A stretch of 30,667 nt of DNA from Phytophthora sp. 'mugwort' (Eukaryota > Oomycota > Peronosporomycetes > Peronosporales > Peronosporaceae). Location of the stretch: positions 1 through 30,667 of the forward strand of contig JAUCEF010000118.1 of the NCBI GenBank assembly GCA_033558025.1, read 5' to 3'. Shown in pieces: positions 20,697-30,219 of this stretch (position 1 is its first letter; the number at the start of each line of letters is the position of its first letter). The position numbers and the translations under genes are program-made. The notes beneath the pieces were generated by a model that was not told the origin of the DNA, made no database searches, and saw nothing but the letters and a program-made list of their open reading frames with translations.

Positions 20697-21116
20697 ATGC
20701 AAAAAAAAAAATTTAAAAAGTATAAATTAAATCAATTACAAAAAATTAAACAAACTTATAAATATATATATATATTTCGTTATAATGATTTAAATATTAA
20801 TGAAATAATATCTTTAAAAAAAAAAATTAAAAAATTTGATTATAAATCTTTAATATTAAATCAAAATTTAATTATTGATATTTTTTTAAAATTAAAAGGA
20901 CAAGGTTCTATTTTAATAATTTATGGAAATAATGAATTAAATTTAATAAGGGATTTATATAATTTTAAAAAACTTGAATTAATTTATTTGAGTATTCAAA
21001 ATAATATTTATTCTAATTTAAAAGTAAAACAAATATTATCTAAAAACTATCCACCTTTAAATAATTTAATTGTTCAATCATTTTTAAATTTTATATATTA
21101 TTTAAGAAAAATTTAA
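20697..21116 (+). CDS. Probable ribosomal protein L10, right copy
   Basis: Protein identical to the left copy (139 residues). It starts 39 bases after nad7 and ends a few bases before trnH, so it is clearly part of the nad7 unit. L10 assignment rests on the N-terminal pattern only. Confidence 0.6.
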   Translation: MQKKKFKKYKLNQLQKIKQTYKYIYIFRYNDLNINEIISLKKKIKKFDYKSLILNQNLIIDIFLKLKGQGSILIIYGNNELNLIRDLYNFKKLELIYLSIQNNIYSNLKVKQILSKNYPPLNNLIVQSFLNFIYYLRKI

Positions 21117-21120
21117 AAAG

Positions 21121-21192
21121 GCGATTATAACTTAAAGGTAGAGTGTTAGATTGTGGGTCTAAGTGTTATGGGTTCAAGTCCCATTTTTCGCC
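21121..21192 (+). tRNA. trnH: tRNA-His (GUG), right copy
   Basis: Mirror of 6017-6088. The G at 21120 fits G-1, opposite C73 at 21192. The acceptor GCGATTA/TTTTCGC has two T-T mismatches. Confidence 0.9.
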
Positions 21193-21214
21193 CATTTTTA
21201 AATTAAATTTTTTT

Positions 21215-22660
21215 ATGTTTAATAAGTTTATATTAATTTTTTTACTTATTTTACCATTAATTACGGTTATTATATTAGCTTTTTCGAAAAATGAAAAATT
21301 TATAAAAAATTTTAGTATTTTTATGTCTTTTTTCATTTTTTTAATGTCATTACCTTTATGGATTTTATTTGATAAATCAACTTCTAATTTTCAATATTTA
21401 TTTAAAATAGAATGGATTAGTCAATTTAATATTAATTTTTATTTAGGTATTGATGGTATTTCATTATTTTTTATAATTTTAACAACATTTTTGATTCCAA
21501 TCTGTATGTTAATTAGTTATGAAATGATTAATAAAAATATAAAAGAATATTTTATTTTATATTTTATTTTAGAATTTTGTTTAATCATTTCATTTAGTAT
21601 ATTAGATGTACTTATTTTTTATATTTTCTTTGAAAGTGTATTAATTCCTATGTTTTTAATTATAGGTATTTGGGGTTCAAGAGAACGTAAAATTAAAGCT
21701 TCATATTTGTTTTTTATGTATACATTAGCAGGTTCATTATTTATGTTTATTGCCATTATTCATTTATTTTTAACTGTGGGTACAACTGATTATCAAATAT
21801 TATATTATAGTAATTTTAATTTTTCATATGAAAAATTTTATTTCTTAGCTTTTTTTTTATCATTTGCTGTTAAAGTTCCAATGTTACCTTTTCATGTTTG
21901 GTTACCGGAAGCACATGTTGAAGCACCTACCGCAGGTTCTGTACTATTAGCTGGTATTTTATTAAAATTAGGATCATACGGTATGATTAGGTTTTTAGTT
22001 CCTTTATTTCCTAAAGCTGCATTATATTTTACACCGTATATTTTAGTTTTATGTTTAATATCTGTTATTTATGCGTCATTAACAGCTATACGACAAACAG
22101 ATTTGAAACGTATTATTGCTTATGCATCAGTTGCTCATATGAATTTTATAATATTGGGTATTTTTTCTTTAACTATTCAAGGATTAGAAGGTAGTATTAT
22201 TCAAATGATTAGTCATGGTTTAGTATCGAGTGGTTTATTTTTTTCAATTGGATGTTTATATGATCGATATCATACAAGATTTATTAATTATTATGGTGGT
22301 TTAGCACATACAATGCCTTTATTTTGTATTGCATTATTTATTTATGTATTAGCAAATATGTCTATTCCAGGTTCAAGTAGTTTTGTGGGTGAAATTCTTA
22401 TTTTAACTGGAGTTTTTGAAGATAATACTACAACAGCTGTTTTTGCGACAATTGGTATGTTTTTGGGTGGGGTATATTCTTTATTATTTTATAATCGAAT
22501 TTGTTATGGTAATATTCAAAATATTTATTTAAAAATTTATTATGATTTAACTTATCGTGAATTTTTAATTCATTTAATATTAATTATAAATATCTTTTTA
22601 TTAGGTTTATATCCTAAAATTTTGAAAGTTGTATGCATGAAAGTGTTTCAAAAATTTTAA
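21215..22660 (+). CDS. nad4: NADH dehydrogenase subunit 4, right copy (3' frameshift)
   Basis: Identical to the intact left copy up to PKI near residue 469. There the T-run at 22620-22623 has four bases against five on the left. The last residues therefore read LKVVCMKVFQKF and end at 22660, instead of continuing to the mirrored stop at 22689. The sequence beyond is still complete, so the shift is probably a homopolymer error. The start is placed at 21215, after trnH. Confidence 0.95.
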   Translation: MFNKFILIFLLILPLITVIILAFSKNEKFIKNFSIFMSFFIFLMSLPLWILFDKSTSNFQYLFKIEWISQFNINFYLGIDGISLFFIILTTFLIPICMLISYEMINKNIKEYFILYFILEFCLIISFSILDVLIFYIFFESVLIPMFLIIGIWGSRERKIKASYLFFMYTLAGSLFMFIAIIHLFLTVGTTDYQILYYSNFNFSYEKFYFLAFFLSFAVKVPMLPFHVWLPEAHVEAPTAGSVLLAGILLKLGSYGMIRFLVPLFPKAALYFTPYILVLCLISVIYASLTAIRQTDLKRIIAYASVAHMNFIILGIFSLTIQGLEGSIIQMISHGLVSSGLFFSIGCLYDRYHTRFINYYGGLAHTMPLFCIALFIYVLANMSIPGSSSFVGEILILTGVFEDNTTTAVFATIGMFLGGVYSLLFYNRICYGNIQNIYLKIYYDLTYREFLIHLILIINIFLLGLYPKILKVVCMKVFQKF

Positions 22661-22682
22661 TACATATTGATTTTTCTTATTT

Positions 22683-22710
22683 TTATTAAACAAAATTTTT
22701 TGTTTAATAA
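22683..22710 (+). terminator. Hairpin over the nad4 stop codon (right)
   Basis: Mirror of 4498-4525: 13-bp stem, two-base loop, overlapping the expected nad4 stop (22687-22689). Confidence 0.4.
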
Positions 22711-22713
22711 AAA

Positions 22714-22785
22714 GCCCTTTTAGTCTAATGGTTAGGACATTACCTTTTCACGGTAAAAATACGAGTTCAATTCTCGTAAAGGGTA
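22714..22785 (+). tRNA. trnE: tRNA-Glu (UUC), right copy
   Basis: Mirror of 4423-4494, anticodon TTC. Confidence 0.93.
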
Positions 22786-22864
22786 TAAAAAATATATATT
22801 TGATATATTTTGGTAATTATAATAATTTATAATTATTAAATAATATGATAATTTAATAACCTCT

Positions 22865-24394
22865 ATGGCTATTGAATTATCATATATACTGGAATCAAAT
22901 ATTAAAAAATATAAAGATGAAAAAAGTTTACAAGAAACAGGTATTGTTCTTTCAATGAGTGATGGTATTGCAAGATGTTATGGTTTAACTAAAATTCAAG
23001 CAGGTGAAATGGTTGAATTTAATAATGGTAATATTAAAGGAATGGCTTTAAATTTAGAACCTGATGTTGTTGGTGTTGTTGTTTTTAGTAATGATAGAGA
23101 AATTCAAGAAGGTAATTTTGTACGAAGAACTGGATCTATTGTTAGTGTACCTGTAGGACCTGAAGTATTAGGTAGAGTAGTTGATGCTTTAGGACAACCC
23201 ATTGATGGTAAAGGTCAAATTAACAGTAAATTAGAAAGTAGAGTTGAAGTTAAAGCTCCAGGTATTATGCCTAGAGAAAGTGTTAAACAACCTGTACAAA
23301 CAGGTTTAAAAGCTGTAGATAGTTTAATTCCTATTGGTCGTGGTCAAAGGGAATTAATTATTGGTGATAGACAAACAGGTAAAACATCTATTGCTATTGA
23401 TACTATAATTAATCAAAGAGAACCTCATTTAAAAAAAGATATAAATAATCAATTATATTGTATTTATGTAGGTGTTGGTCAAAAAAGATCAACAATTGCT
23501 GAATTAACAAAAACTTTAGAAGAAAAAAATGCAATGTTTTTTTCTGTTATTGTAGCGGCTACTGCTTCAGATTCAGCACCCTTACAATATTTAGCTCCAT
23601 ATACTGGTTGTGCTTTAGGTGAATATTTTAGAGATAATGGTAAACATGCTGTTATTTTCTATGATGATTTATCAAAACAAGCGGTAGCTTATAGACAAAT
23701 GTCTTTATTATTAAGAAGACCTCCAGGTAGAGAAGCTTATCCTGGAGATGTTTTTTATTTACACTCTCGTTTATTAGAAAGAGCTGCTAAAATGAATAAA
23801 AAAATTGGTGGTGGTTCATTAACCGCATTACCTATTATTGAAACACAAGCTGGAGATGTTTCTGCTTATATTCCAACAAATGTTATTTCAATTACTGATG
23901 GACAAATTTTTTTAGAAACAGAATTATTTAATGAAGGTCAAAGACCTGCAATTAGTGTTGGATTATCTGTAAGTCGTGTTGGTTCTTCTGCACAAATTAA
24001 AGCTATGAAACAAATTGCTGGTACAATGAAATTAGAATTAGCACAATTTAGAGAAGTACAAGCATTTGCTCAATTTGGTTCTGATTTAGATGCTACAACT
24101 CAACAACAATTAAATAGAGGGATTAGATTAACAGAAATGTTAAAACAAGGTTTAAATATACCGTTATCTGTTGAAAATCAAATTGTAATTATTTATTTAG
24201 GTGTACGTGGTTTCTTAGATAAAATTGCTGTTGATAAAATTTCAAGTTTTGAAATTAGTTGGTTAAATTTTATAAAAAATAATCATTTTAATATTTTAGA
24301 AGAAATCTTAAATAAAAAAGAAATATCTAAAGAATTAGAAAAAAAACTTAATATTTTAGCAACAAATTTTACTAATAATTTTATTACAAAATAA
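22865..24394 (+). CDS. atp1: ATP synthase F1 subunit alpha, right copy (intact)
   Basis: A 509-residue catalytic-core subunit on the matrix side, with the length usual for the family. In order: N-terminal barrel (to about 95), nucleotide-binding domain with Walker A GDRQTGKT (167-174), the conserved [20 protein letters not shown] stretch (from about 342) and a helical C-terminus ending FTNNFITK. This copy has the ETEL (351-354) and the C-terminal tail that the left copy lacks. It lies between trnE and nad5. Mitochondrial coding of atp1 is typical of oomycetes and several other protists. Confidence 0.98.
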   Translation: MAIELSYILESNIKKYKDEKSLQETGIVLSMSDGIARCYGLTKIQAGEMVEFNNGNIKGMALNLEPDVVGVVVFSNDREIQEGNFVRRTGSIVSVPVGPEVLGRVVDALGQPIDGKGQINSKLESRVEVKAPGIMPRESVKQPVQTGLKAVDSLIPIGRGQRELIIGDRQTGKTSIAIDTIINQREPHLKKDINNQLYCIYVGVGQKRSTIAELTKTLEEKNAMFFSVIVAATASDSAPLQYLAPYTGCALGEYFRDNGKHAVIFYDDLSKQAVAYRQMSLLLRRPPGREAYPGDVFYLHSRLLERAAKMNKKIGGGSLTALPIIETQAGDVSAYIPTNVISITDGQIFLETELFNEGQRPAISVGLSVSRVGSSAQIKAMKQIAGTMKLELAQFREVQAFAQFGSDLDATTQQQLNRGIRLTEMLKQGLNIPLSVENQIVIIYLGVRGFLDKIAVDKISSFEISWLNFIKNNHFNILEEILNKKEISKELEKKLNILATNFTNNFITK

Positions 24395-24437
24395 TATAAT
24401 TATTTTTTTATTAATAAAAAATAATTATAATATTTTG
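24387..24437 (+). terminator. Long hairpin at the atp1 3' end
   Basis: CAAAATAATATAATTA pairs with TAATTATAATATTTTG with a single mismatch, extended by T/A runs. The dyad includes the atp1 stop codon (24392-24394). It may act in 3'-end formation or RNA stability. Confidence 0.45.
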
Positions 24438-24463
24438 TAAATAAAACATAACAGATAAAAATT

Positions 24464-24489
24464 AATTATTTTCTATATAGAAAATAATT
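24464..24489 (+). terminator. Second hairpin in the atp1-nad5 spacer
   Basis: Perfect 10-bp inverted repeat AATTATTTTC / GAAAATAATT around TATATA. It lies in the 204-base non-coding spacer 24395-24598, which otherwise holds only the upstream hairpin and the TTTATTCTTTAAGA motif. Confidence 0.4.
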
Positions 24490-24525
24490 TTAAATATTAT
24501 TCTAATATTAATTTTTTAAAAAATA

Positions 24526-24539
24526 TTTATTCTTTAAGA
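24526..24539 (+). promoter_or_regulatory. TTTATTCTTTAAGA motif upstream of nad5 (right)
   Basis: Mirror of 2677-2690, 59 bases before the nad5 start and identical over 14 bases to the atp9 upstream motif. Confidence 0.35.
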
Positions 24540-24598
24540 AGAATTATTTTAAAATTATTATTATATTTTTAAATAATTTAAATTTATTTTATTCTATT

Positions 24599-26593
24599 AT
24601 GTTATTATTAACTTTAATTTTTTTACCTTTTTTAGGTTCAGTAGCTTCTGGATTATTTGGTTTTTATATTGGCCGTAAAGGTTCTGTATTTATAACCACA
24701 TTAACAACTTTTTTAAGTTGTCTTTTTTCATTTATTATTATATATAATTCAATTACAAATGAATATGAGTATATTATTTATATTTCAAATTGGATTAATA
24801 GTGGTTTATTTAATTGTAATTGGTGTTTTTTATTTGATAGTTTAACTATGATAATGTTAATTGTTGTAACAAGTATTTCAACTTTAGTTCATTTATATTC
24901 TTCTAAATATATGGATCATGATCCACATTTATCTAGATTTATGTCATATTTATCACTATTTACTTTTTTTATGATTATATTAGTTACAGGTGATAATTTT
25001 ATGCAAATGTTTGTTGGATGGGAAGGTGTTGGTTTTTGTTCATATTTATTAATTAATTTTTGGTTTACACGTTTACAAGCGAATAAAGCAGCTATAAAAG
25101 CTATGTTAGTTAATCGAATTAGTGATTTAATCTTATTATTAGGTGTATTAACTGTTTTTTATAATATTAGAACTATTGAATATTTTAGTACATTTGCAGC
25201 AATTTCTATTGTTAAAGATTTTAAATTTATTTTTTTTAATTATATTTTAAGTATTATTGATGTTGCGTGTATTTTAATTTTTATAGGTGCTATGGGTAAA
25301 TCTGCTCAAATTTTTTTACATTTATGGTTACCCGATGCTATGGAAGGACCTACGCCGGTTTCGGCATTAATCCATGCAGCGACTATGGTAACTGCTGGTG
25401 TTTATTTAATTGCACGTTGTTCACCAATGTTTGAATATTCAATGTTTTCTTTAAAAGTTATTACAATTATTGGAGCTTCTACAGCCTTTTTCTCAAGTAC
25501 AATTGGTCTAGTACAAAATGATTTTAAAAAAATAGTTGCCTATTCTACTTGTAGTCAATTAGGTTATATGTTTTTTGCTTGTGGATTATCAAATTATCCT
25601 TTAGCTATTTTTCATTTATCAAATCATGCATATTTTAAAGCATTATTATTTTTATGTTCCGGTGCTGTAATTCATGCTATGGGTGATGAACAAGATATAA
25701 GAAAAATGGGTGGTTTAAGAAGAATTTTACCTTTTACTTATATAATGTTTTTAATAGGTTCATTATCTTTAATGGGTTTTCCTTTTTTAACTGGTTTTTA
25801 TTCTAAAGATTTAATATTAGAAGTTGCATTTTCAAGTTTTAGTGAAACAGGTCATTTTGCTTATTGGTTGGGTACTATTGGTGCATTTTTTACGGCATTC
25901 TATTCAACACGTTTATTATTTTTTGCTTTTTTAAGTGAAACTAATGCCTATAAAAATGTTATTAAAAATGCACATGATGTTCCATTAGAAATGGGTATTC
26001 CTTTAGGAGTTTTAGCATTTGGTAGTATTTTTATAGGTTATATTTCTAAAGATATGTTTGTTGGGTTAGGTTCAAATTTTTGGAATAACTCAATTTATAT
26101 AAATCCATTTAATAATCAAATGATTGATGCTGAATTTTTACCAACATTTTTTAAATTATTACCTGTTATTTTAAGTTTTTGTGGCTTATTTTGTGCCTTT
26201 TATTTATATTTTTTTAAATTTAGATTTTTATATAACTTAAAAATTTCAAAATATGGTCTTTATTTTTATAATTTTTTAAATAGAAAATGGTATTTTGATA
26301 AAATTTATTATGAATTTATTAATCAATATATATTAAAAGTTGGTTATAATGTAACATATAAAATGATTGATAAAGGTTTAATTGAAATGTGTGGTCCTTT
26401 TGGTTTAATAACCGTTTTTTCTTTCTTAAGTCAAAAAATAATTTTATTACAAACAGGTTATATTTATCACTATTCATTATTAATGTTAATTAGCATTATT
26501 TGTTTAATAAATATTATTTTTTTTTCTATTATTTATTTTTTTAATATTATTACTATTTTATTATTTTTATTTATTTTTTTATTAATTAAATAA
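24599..26593 (+). CDS. nad5: NADH dehydrogenase subunit 5, right copy (intact)
   Basis: A 664-residue antiporter-like complex I subunit with the long C-terminal extension typical of nad5. It has [20 protein letters not shown] near residues 130-150, then [20 protein letters not shown] and [18 protein letters not shown]. Length is normal, with no internal stop. It lies between atp1 and nad6. Confidence 0.98.
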   Translation: MLLLTLIFLPFLGSVASGLFGFYIGRKGSVFITTLTTFLSCLFSFIIIYNSITNEYEYIIYISNWINSGLFNCNWCFLFDSLTMIMLIVVTSISTLVHLYSSKYMDHDPHLSRFMSYLSLFTFFMIILVTGDNFMQMFVGWEGVGFCSYLLINFWFTRLQANKAAIKAMLVNRISDLILLLGVLTVFYNIRTIEYFSTFAAISIVKDFKFIFFNYILSIIDVACILIFIGAMGKSAQIFLHLWLPDAMEGPTPVSALIHAATMVTAGVYLIARCSPMFEYSMFSLKVITIIGASTAFFSSTIGLVQNDFKKIVAYSTCSQLGYMFFACGLSNYPLAIFHLSNHAYFKALLFLCSGAVIHAMGDEQDIRKMGGLRRILPFTYIMFLIGSLSLMGFPFLTGFYSKDLILEVAFSSFSETGHFAYWLGTIGAFFTAFYSTRLLFFAFLSETNAYKNVIKNAHDVPLEMGIPLGVLAFGSIFIGYISKDMFVGLGSNFWNNSIYINPFNNQMIDAEFLPTFFKLLPVILSFCGLFCAFYLYFFKFRFLYNLKISKYGLYFYNFLNRKWYFDKIYYEFINQYILKVGYNVTYKMIDKGLIEMCGPFGLITVFSFLSQKIILLQTGYIYHYSLLMLISIICLINIIFFSIIYFFNIITILLFLFIFLLIK

Positions 26594-26608
26594 AAATAAT
26601 AAAATATG

Positions 26609-26620
26609 TATCTTTTAAGA
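26609..26620 (+). promoter_or_regulatory. TATCTTTTAAGA motif upstream of nad6 (right)
   Basis: Mirror of 594-605, 33 bases before the nad6 start. The surrounding AAAATATGTATCTTTTAAGA matches 20 bases at the rps10 start. Confidence 0.3.
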
Positions 26621-26653
26621 TATAATTATAAATTTATATAATTTAAATACATT

Positions 26654-27364
26654 ATGGATTTCGAAACAATTTTCTTTTATACTTTTTCAACTATAGCTTT
26701 AACTTCAGCTATATTTGTAATATATTCTACAAATACAATATATTCTGCATTTTTTTTAATATTAGTTTTTACTAATTCAACTGGATTATTATTAATTTCT
26801 GAAATTGAATTTTTATCAATAATGTTAATTATTATTTATGTAGGAGCTATTACTGTATTATTTTTATTTGTTATTATGATGCTAGATGTTAATGTTTTAA
26901 TTGATAAAAATAAAATAAAAAATAATTTTGGTTATTTACCAATTATTTTTTTAATTAGTTTTATTTTTTTTTTAGAAACGTTTGTTATGTTTAGTAAAGT
27001 TTTTACATCATATTACCATTTAATAAATAATTCTTTTTTTACTCAAAAAGTAAATACTTTATTTTTTTTTCACGATAGTATGAAAGGTACTTTTGAAATA
27101 TTTGTTGATGTCAAACCCTTTTTAAAAAATTTTATCTATCAATTAGATACTATTACAAATATTGAAACAATTGGACAAATTTTATATAGTTATTATGCTT
27201 TTTTTTTTTTAGTTGCAGGTATTATATTATTAATAGCTTTAATAGGAGCGGTTACTTTAACTAAAAAGGAAAAAAAAAAATTTTTAAAACAAAATATTTA
27301 TAAACAACTTTCACGAGATGCATTAAAAGCTATTTTTAATGTATATTCAGATAAAACTGTTTAA
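26654..27364 (+). CDS. nad6: NADH dehydrogenase subunit 6, right copy (intact)
   Basis: A 236-residue complex I membrane subunit. The segment IYVGAITVLFLFVIMMLDV is the hallmark pi-bulge helix, and a further helix with LVAGIILLIALIGAVTLT lies near the C-terminus. It is the last protein gene of the outward block and is followed by trnR(UCU). The visible palindrome ends inside this gene (27214) only because the left arm meets the window edge. Confidence 0.96.
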   Translation: MDFETIFFYTFSTIALTSAIFVIYSTNTIYSAFFLILVFTNSTGLLLISEIEFLSIMLIIIYVGAITVLFLFVIMMLDVNVLIDKNKIKNNFGYLPIIFLISFIFFLETFVMFSKVFTSYYHLINNSFFTQKVNTLFFFHDSMKGTFEIFVDVKPFLKNFIYQLDTITNIETIGQILYSYYAFFFLVAGIILLIALIGAVTLTKKEKKKFLKQNIYKQLSRDALKAIFNVYSDKTV

Positions 27365-27381
27365 TTCTTAATAAAACTAAA

Positions 27382-27454
27382 ACAATCTTAACTTAATTGG
27401 TAGAGTATTAGCCTTCTAAGCTTTAAAATCTTGGTTCAAATCCAAGAGATTGTA
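27382..27454 (+). tRNA. trnR: tRNA-Arg (UCU)
   Basis: Acceptor ACAATCT/AGATTGT is perfect, D arm ACTT/GAGT, anticodon loop CTTCTAA, T arm CTTGG/CCAAG with loop TTCAAAT. The anticodon stem TTAGC/GCTTT has only three good pairs. The nad6-trnR(UCU) link is recalled from oomycete mtDNAs. Confidence 0.88.
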
Positions 27455-27834
27455 ATTAGTTTTATTTAAAAATTTCATTCTTAAAAAAAAATAATTCAAT
27501 TATTTTTATAATATAAATAATAAAATTTAAATTTTTTAAGAAATAATAAATTAAAAAAATCAATTTTTTTCAATAAATATTCTAAAAAATATAAGAAGAA
27601 TGCGTTCACTTACAAATTTAATATAAATACAGAATATTATTATTGCTAATTCTATAACTTTTAATCAAGATGGTTTAACATAAGTTATTGATGACATAAA
27701 TATTTAAATAGATTAATTTTTATTAAATACTCAATAACTAAAATTAAATTAATATCAACATAGTTATAATTTAAAATCACATAATTAGTTTTTAATTGGT
27801 AAAAATTTACATAATGTATATATTGTATATCTAG
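27455..27834. other. Unassigned spacer after trnR(UCU)
   Basis: About 380 bases without a recognised gene or RNA. The first 100 bases are near-pure A/T. The middle is more mixed and contains, on the minus strand (27551-27697), a 48-codon reading with one predicted membrane segment, broken by two TGA codons. No homology is recognised. Confidence 0.6.
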
Positions 27835-27862
27835 AAACCTATTTAACAAATTAAATAGGTTT
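27835..27862. terminator. Strong hairpin between converging units
   Basis: AAACCTATTTA / TAAATAGGTTT, 11 perfect pairs around a six-base loop, followed by TTTT on the plus strand. It sits exactly between the outward nad7-to-trnR unit and the stop codon of the minus-strand 137-codon ORF (27865). It looks like a shared 3'-end signal for both. Confidence 0.6.
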
Positions 27863-27864
27863 TT

Positions 27865-28278
27865 TTAGCCATCTTCTTTAAAAATAGAAATTAAAATTTT
27901 AATTAAATGAGTCATCATTTTTTCAAATTCTTGTGGATTATCTTTTAATAAATGTCTTGGATGAATAGTTAGTTTTAATAATTCTAATAAATTTAATCCA
28001 GCCGCCCTTTTTTCAGGTTCACGTAACATTTTTAAAACAACTTGTTTTATTTGATTGAAAGTTTCATCATCGACGATATTCCTTAAATCCTGTAATGCAG
28101 AAACTATTGGAAAATCGCTATTGAAATAAATTAAAAAAATAGTTAAACCTAAAATAAAAAAGGCACCTATTATAAATATTATATATTTTATATAATTTGA
28201 TGTTTGTTCTTGTGATTCGTGTTTTTCAATATTATTGTTGTCATTGTTTAAGTCTATTAAAATATTTTCGATATCCAT
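27865..28278 (-). CDS. Unknown single-pass membrane protein (137 residues)
   Basis: Not recognised. The N-terminal 28 residues are acidic and Asn-rich (DLNNDNNNIEKHESQEQ). One membrane segment (about 30-52, IKYIIFIIGAFFILGLTIFLIYF) follows. The remaining 85 residues look like a soluble helical domain (ALQDLRNIVDDETFNQI, PEKRAAGLNLLELLKL). It has a full start, a hairpin directly at its stop and a less A/T-driven composition than the spacers, which favours a real gene. It lies downstream of cox1 on the same strand. It could be a lineage-specific mitochondrial ORF or a plasmid-derived gene. Confidence 0.7.
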   Translation of the reverse strand: MDIENILIDLNNDNNNIEKHESQEQTSNYIKYIIFIIGAFFILGLTIFLIYFNSDFPIVSALQDLRNIVDDETFNQIKQVVLKMLREPEKRAAGLNLLELLKLTIHPRHLLKDNPQEFEKMMTHLIKILISIFKEDG

Positions 28279-28404
28279 AATTATAATTTAAATTATTTTA
28301 TTAATAATTAATTTGTTATTAATTAAATTTTTATTTGATTTAATTTTTGAGATTTAATATTTTTTTTTATTTAAATTTTACTAATATTTTTTTCTCTTAA
28401 ATAA

Positions 28405-28444
28405 TATAAAAATTTTAAATTTTTATAAAACACCGTAAAACGGT
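28405..28444 (-). terminator. Two hairpins downstream of cox1
   Basis: TATAAAAATTT/AAATTTTTATA (28405-28427) and ACCGT/ACGGT around AAA (28432-28444). The second is the only G/C-containing perfect stem in the otherwise A/T-only 241-base spacer 28279-28519 between cox1 and the 137-codon ORF. Possible 3'-end or processing signals for cox1. Confidence 0.4.
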
Positions 28445-28519
28445 ATTAATTAAATTAAAAATTTTTAATATAATTATTAATAAAGATTAATTTAATTATT
28501 AATAATTATAAAATTTTTT

Positions 28520-29997
<1,478 letters not shown>

Positions 29998-30107
29998 TTA
30001 TTTATATTTTTAAATTTTATTTTAAATGCAAAATTATATATTTTATTTTTAAATCAAAAAAAGCGTTGGTTTTTTTAATTTTTTATTATCAAAAAAATAA
30101 ATTATTT

Positions 30108-30206
30108 TTATTTATTGAAAAATTGTTTGATTTTATTAATTAATTTTTTAATATCAGTAAATAGTAATAATATTAAAAAAATTATACCAATGATTTTAAA
30201 TACCAT
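30108..30206 (-). CDS. Small 32-residue TatA-like ORF between cox2 and cox1
   Basis: Starts 13 bases after the cox2 stop and ends 110 bases before cox1, on the same strand. Residues 4-16 ([13 protein letters not shown]) form a short membrane helix. Residues 17-32 (TDIKKLINKIKQFFNK) form a basic amphipathic helix. That plan, with LLLF followed by KKL, resembles TatA, which partners TatC in the twin-arginine translocase; the usual Gly-Pro hinge is absent. I recall a 32-codon ORF at this position in Phytophthora mtDNAs (orf32), which would support a real gene, but I could not check it. Confidence 0.5.
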   Translation of the reverse strand: MVFKIIGIIFLILLLFTDIKKLINKIKQFFNK

Positions 30207-30219
30207 AAAAATTTTTTAA

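Noticed and set aside
27590..27700. Plus-strand reading through the spacer (RSLTNLI, then NSITFNQDGLT)
   Set aside because: It is interrupted by TAA codons in frame and has no start; taken as chance.
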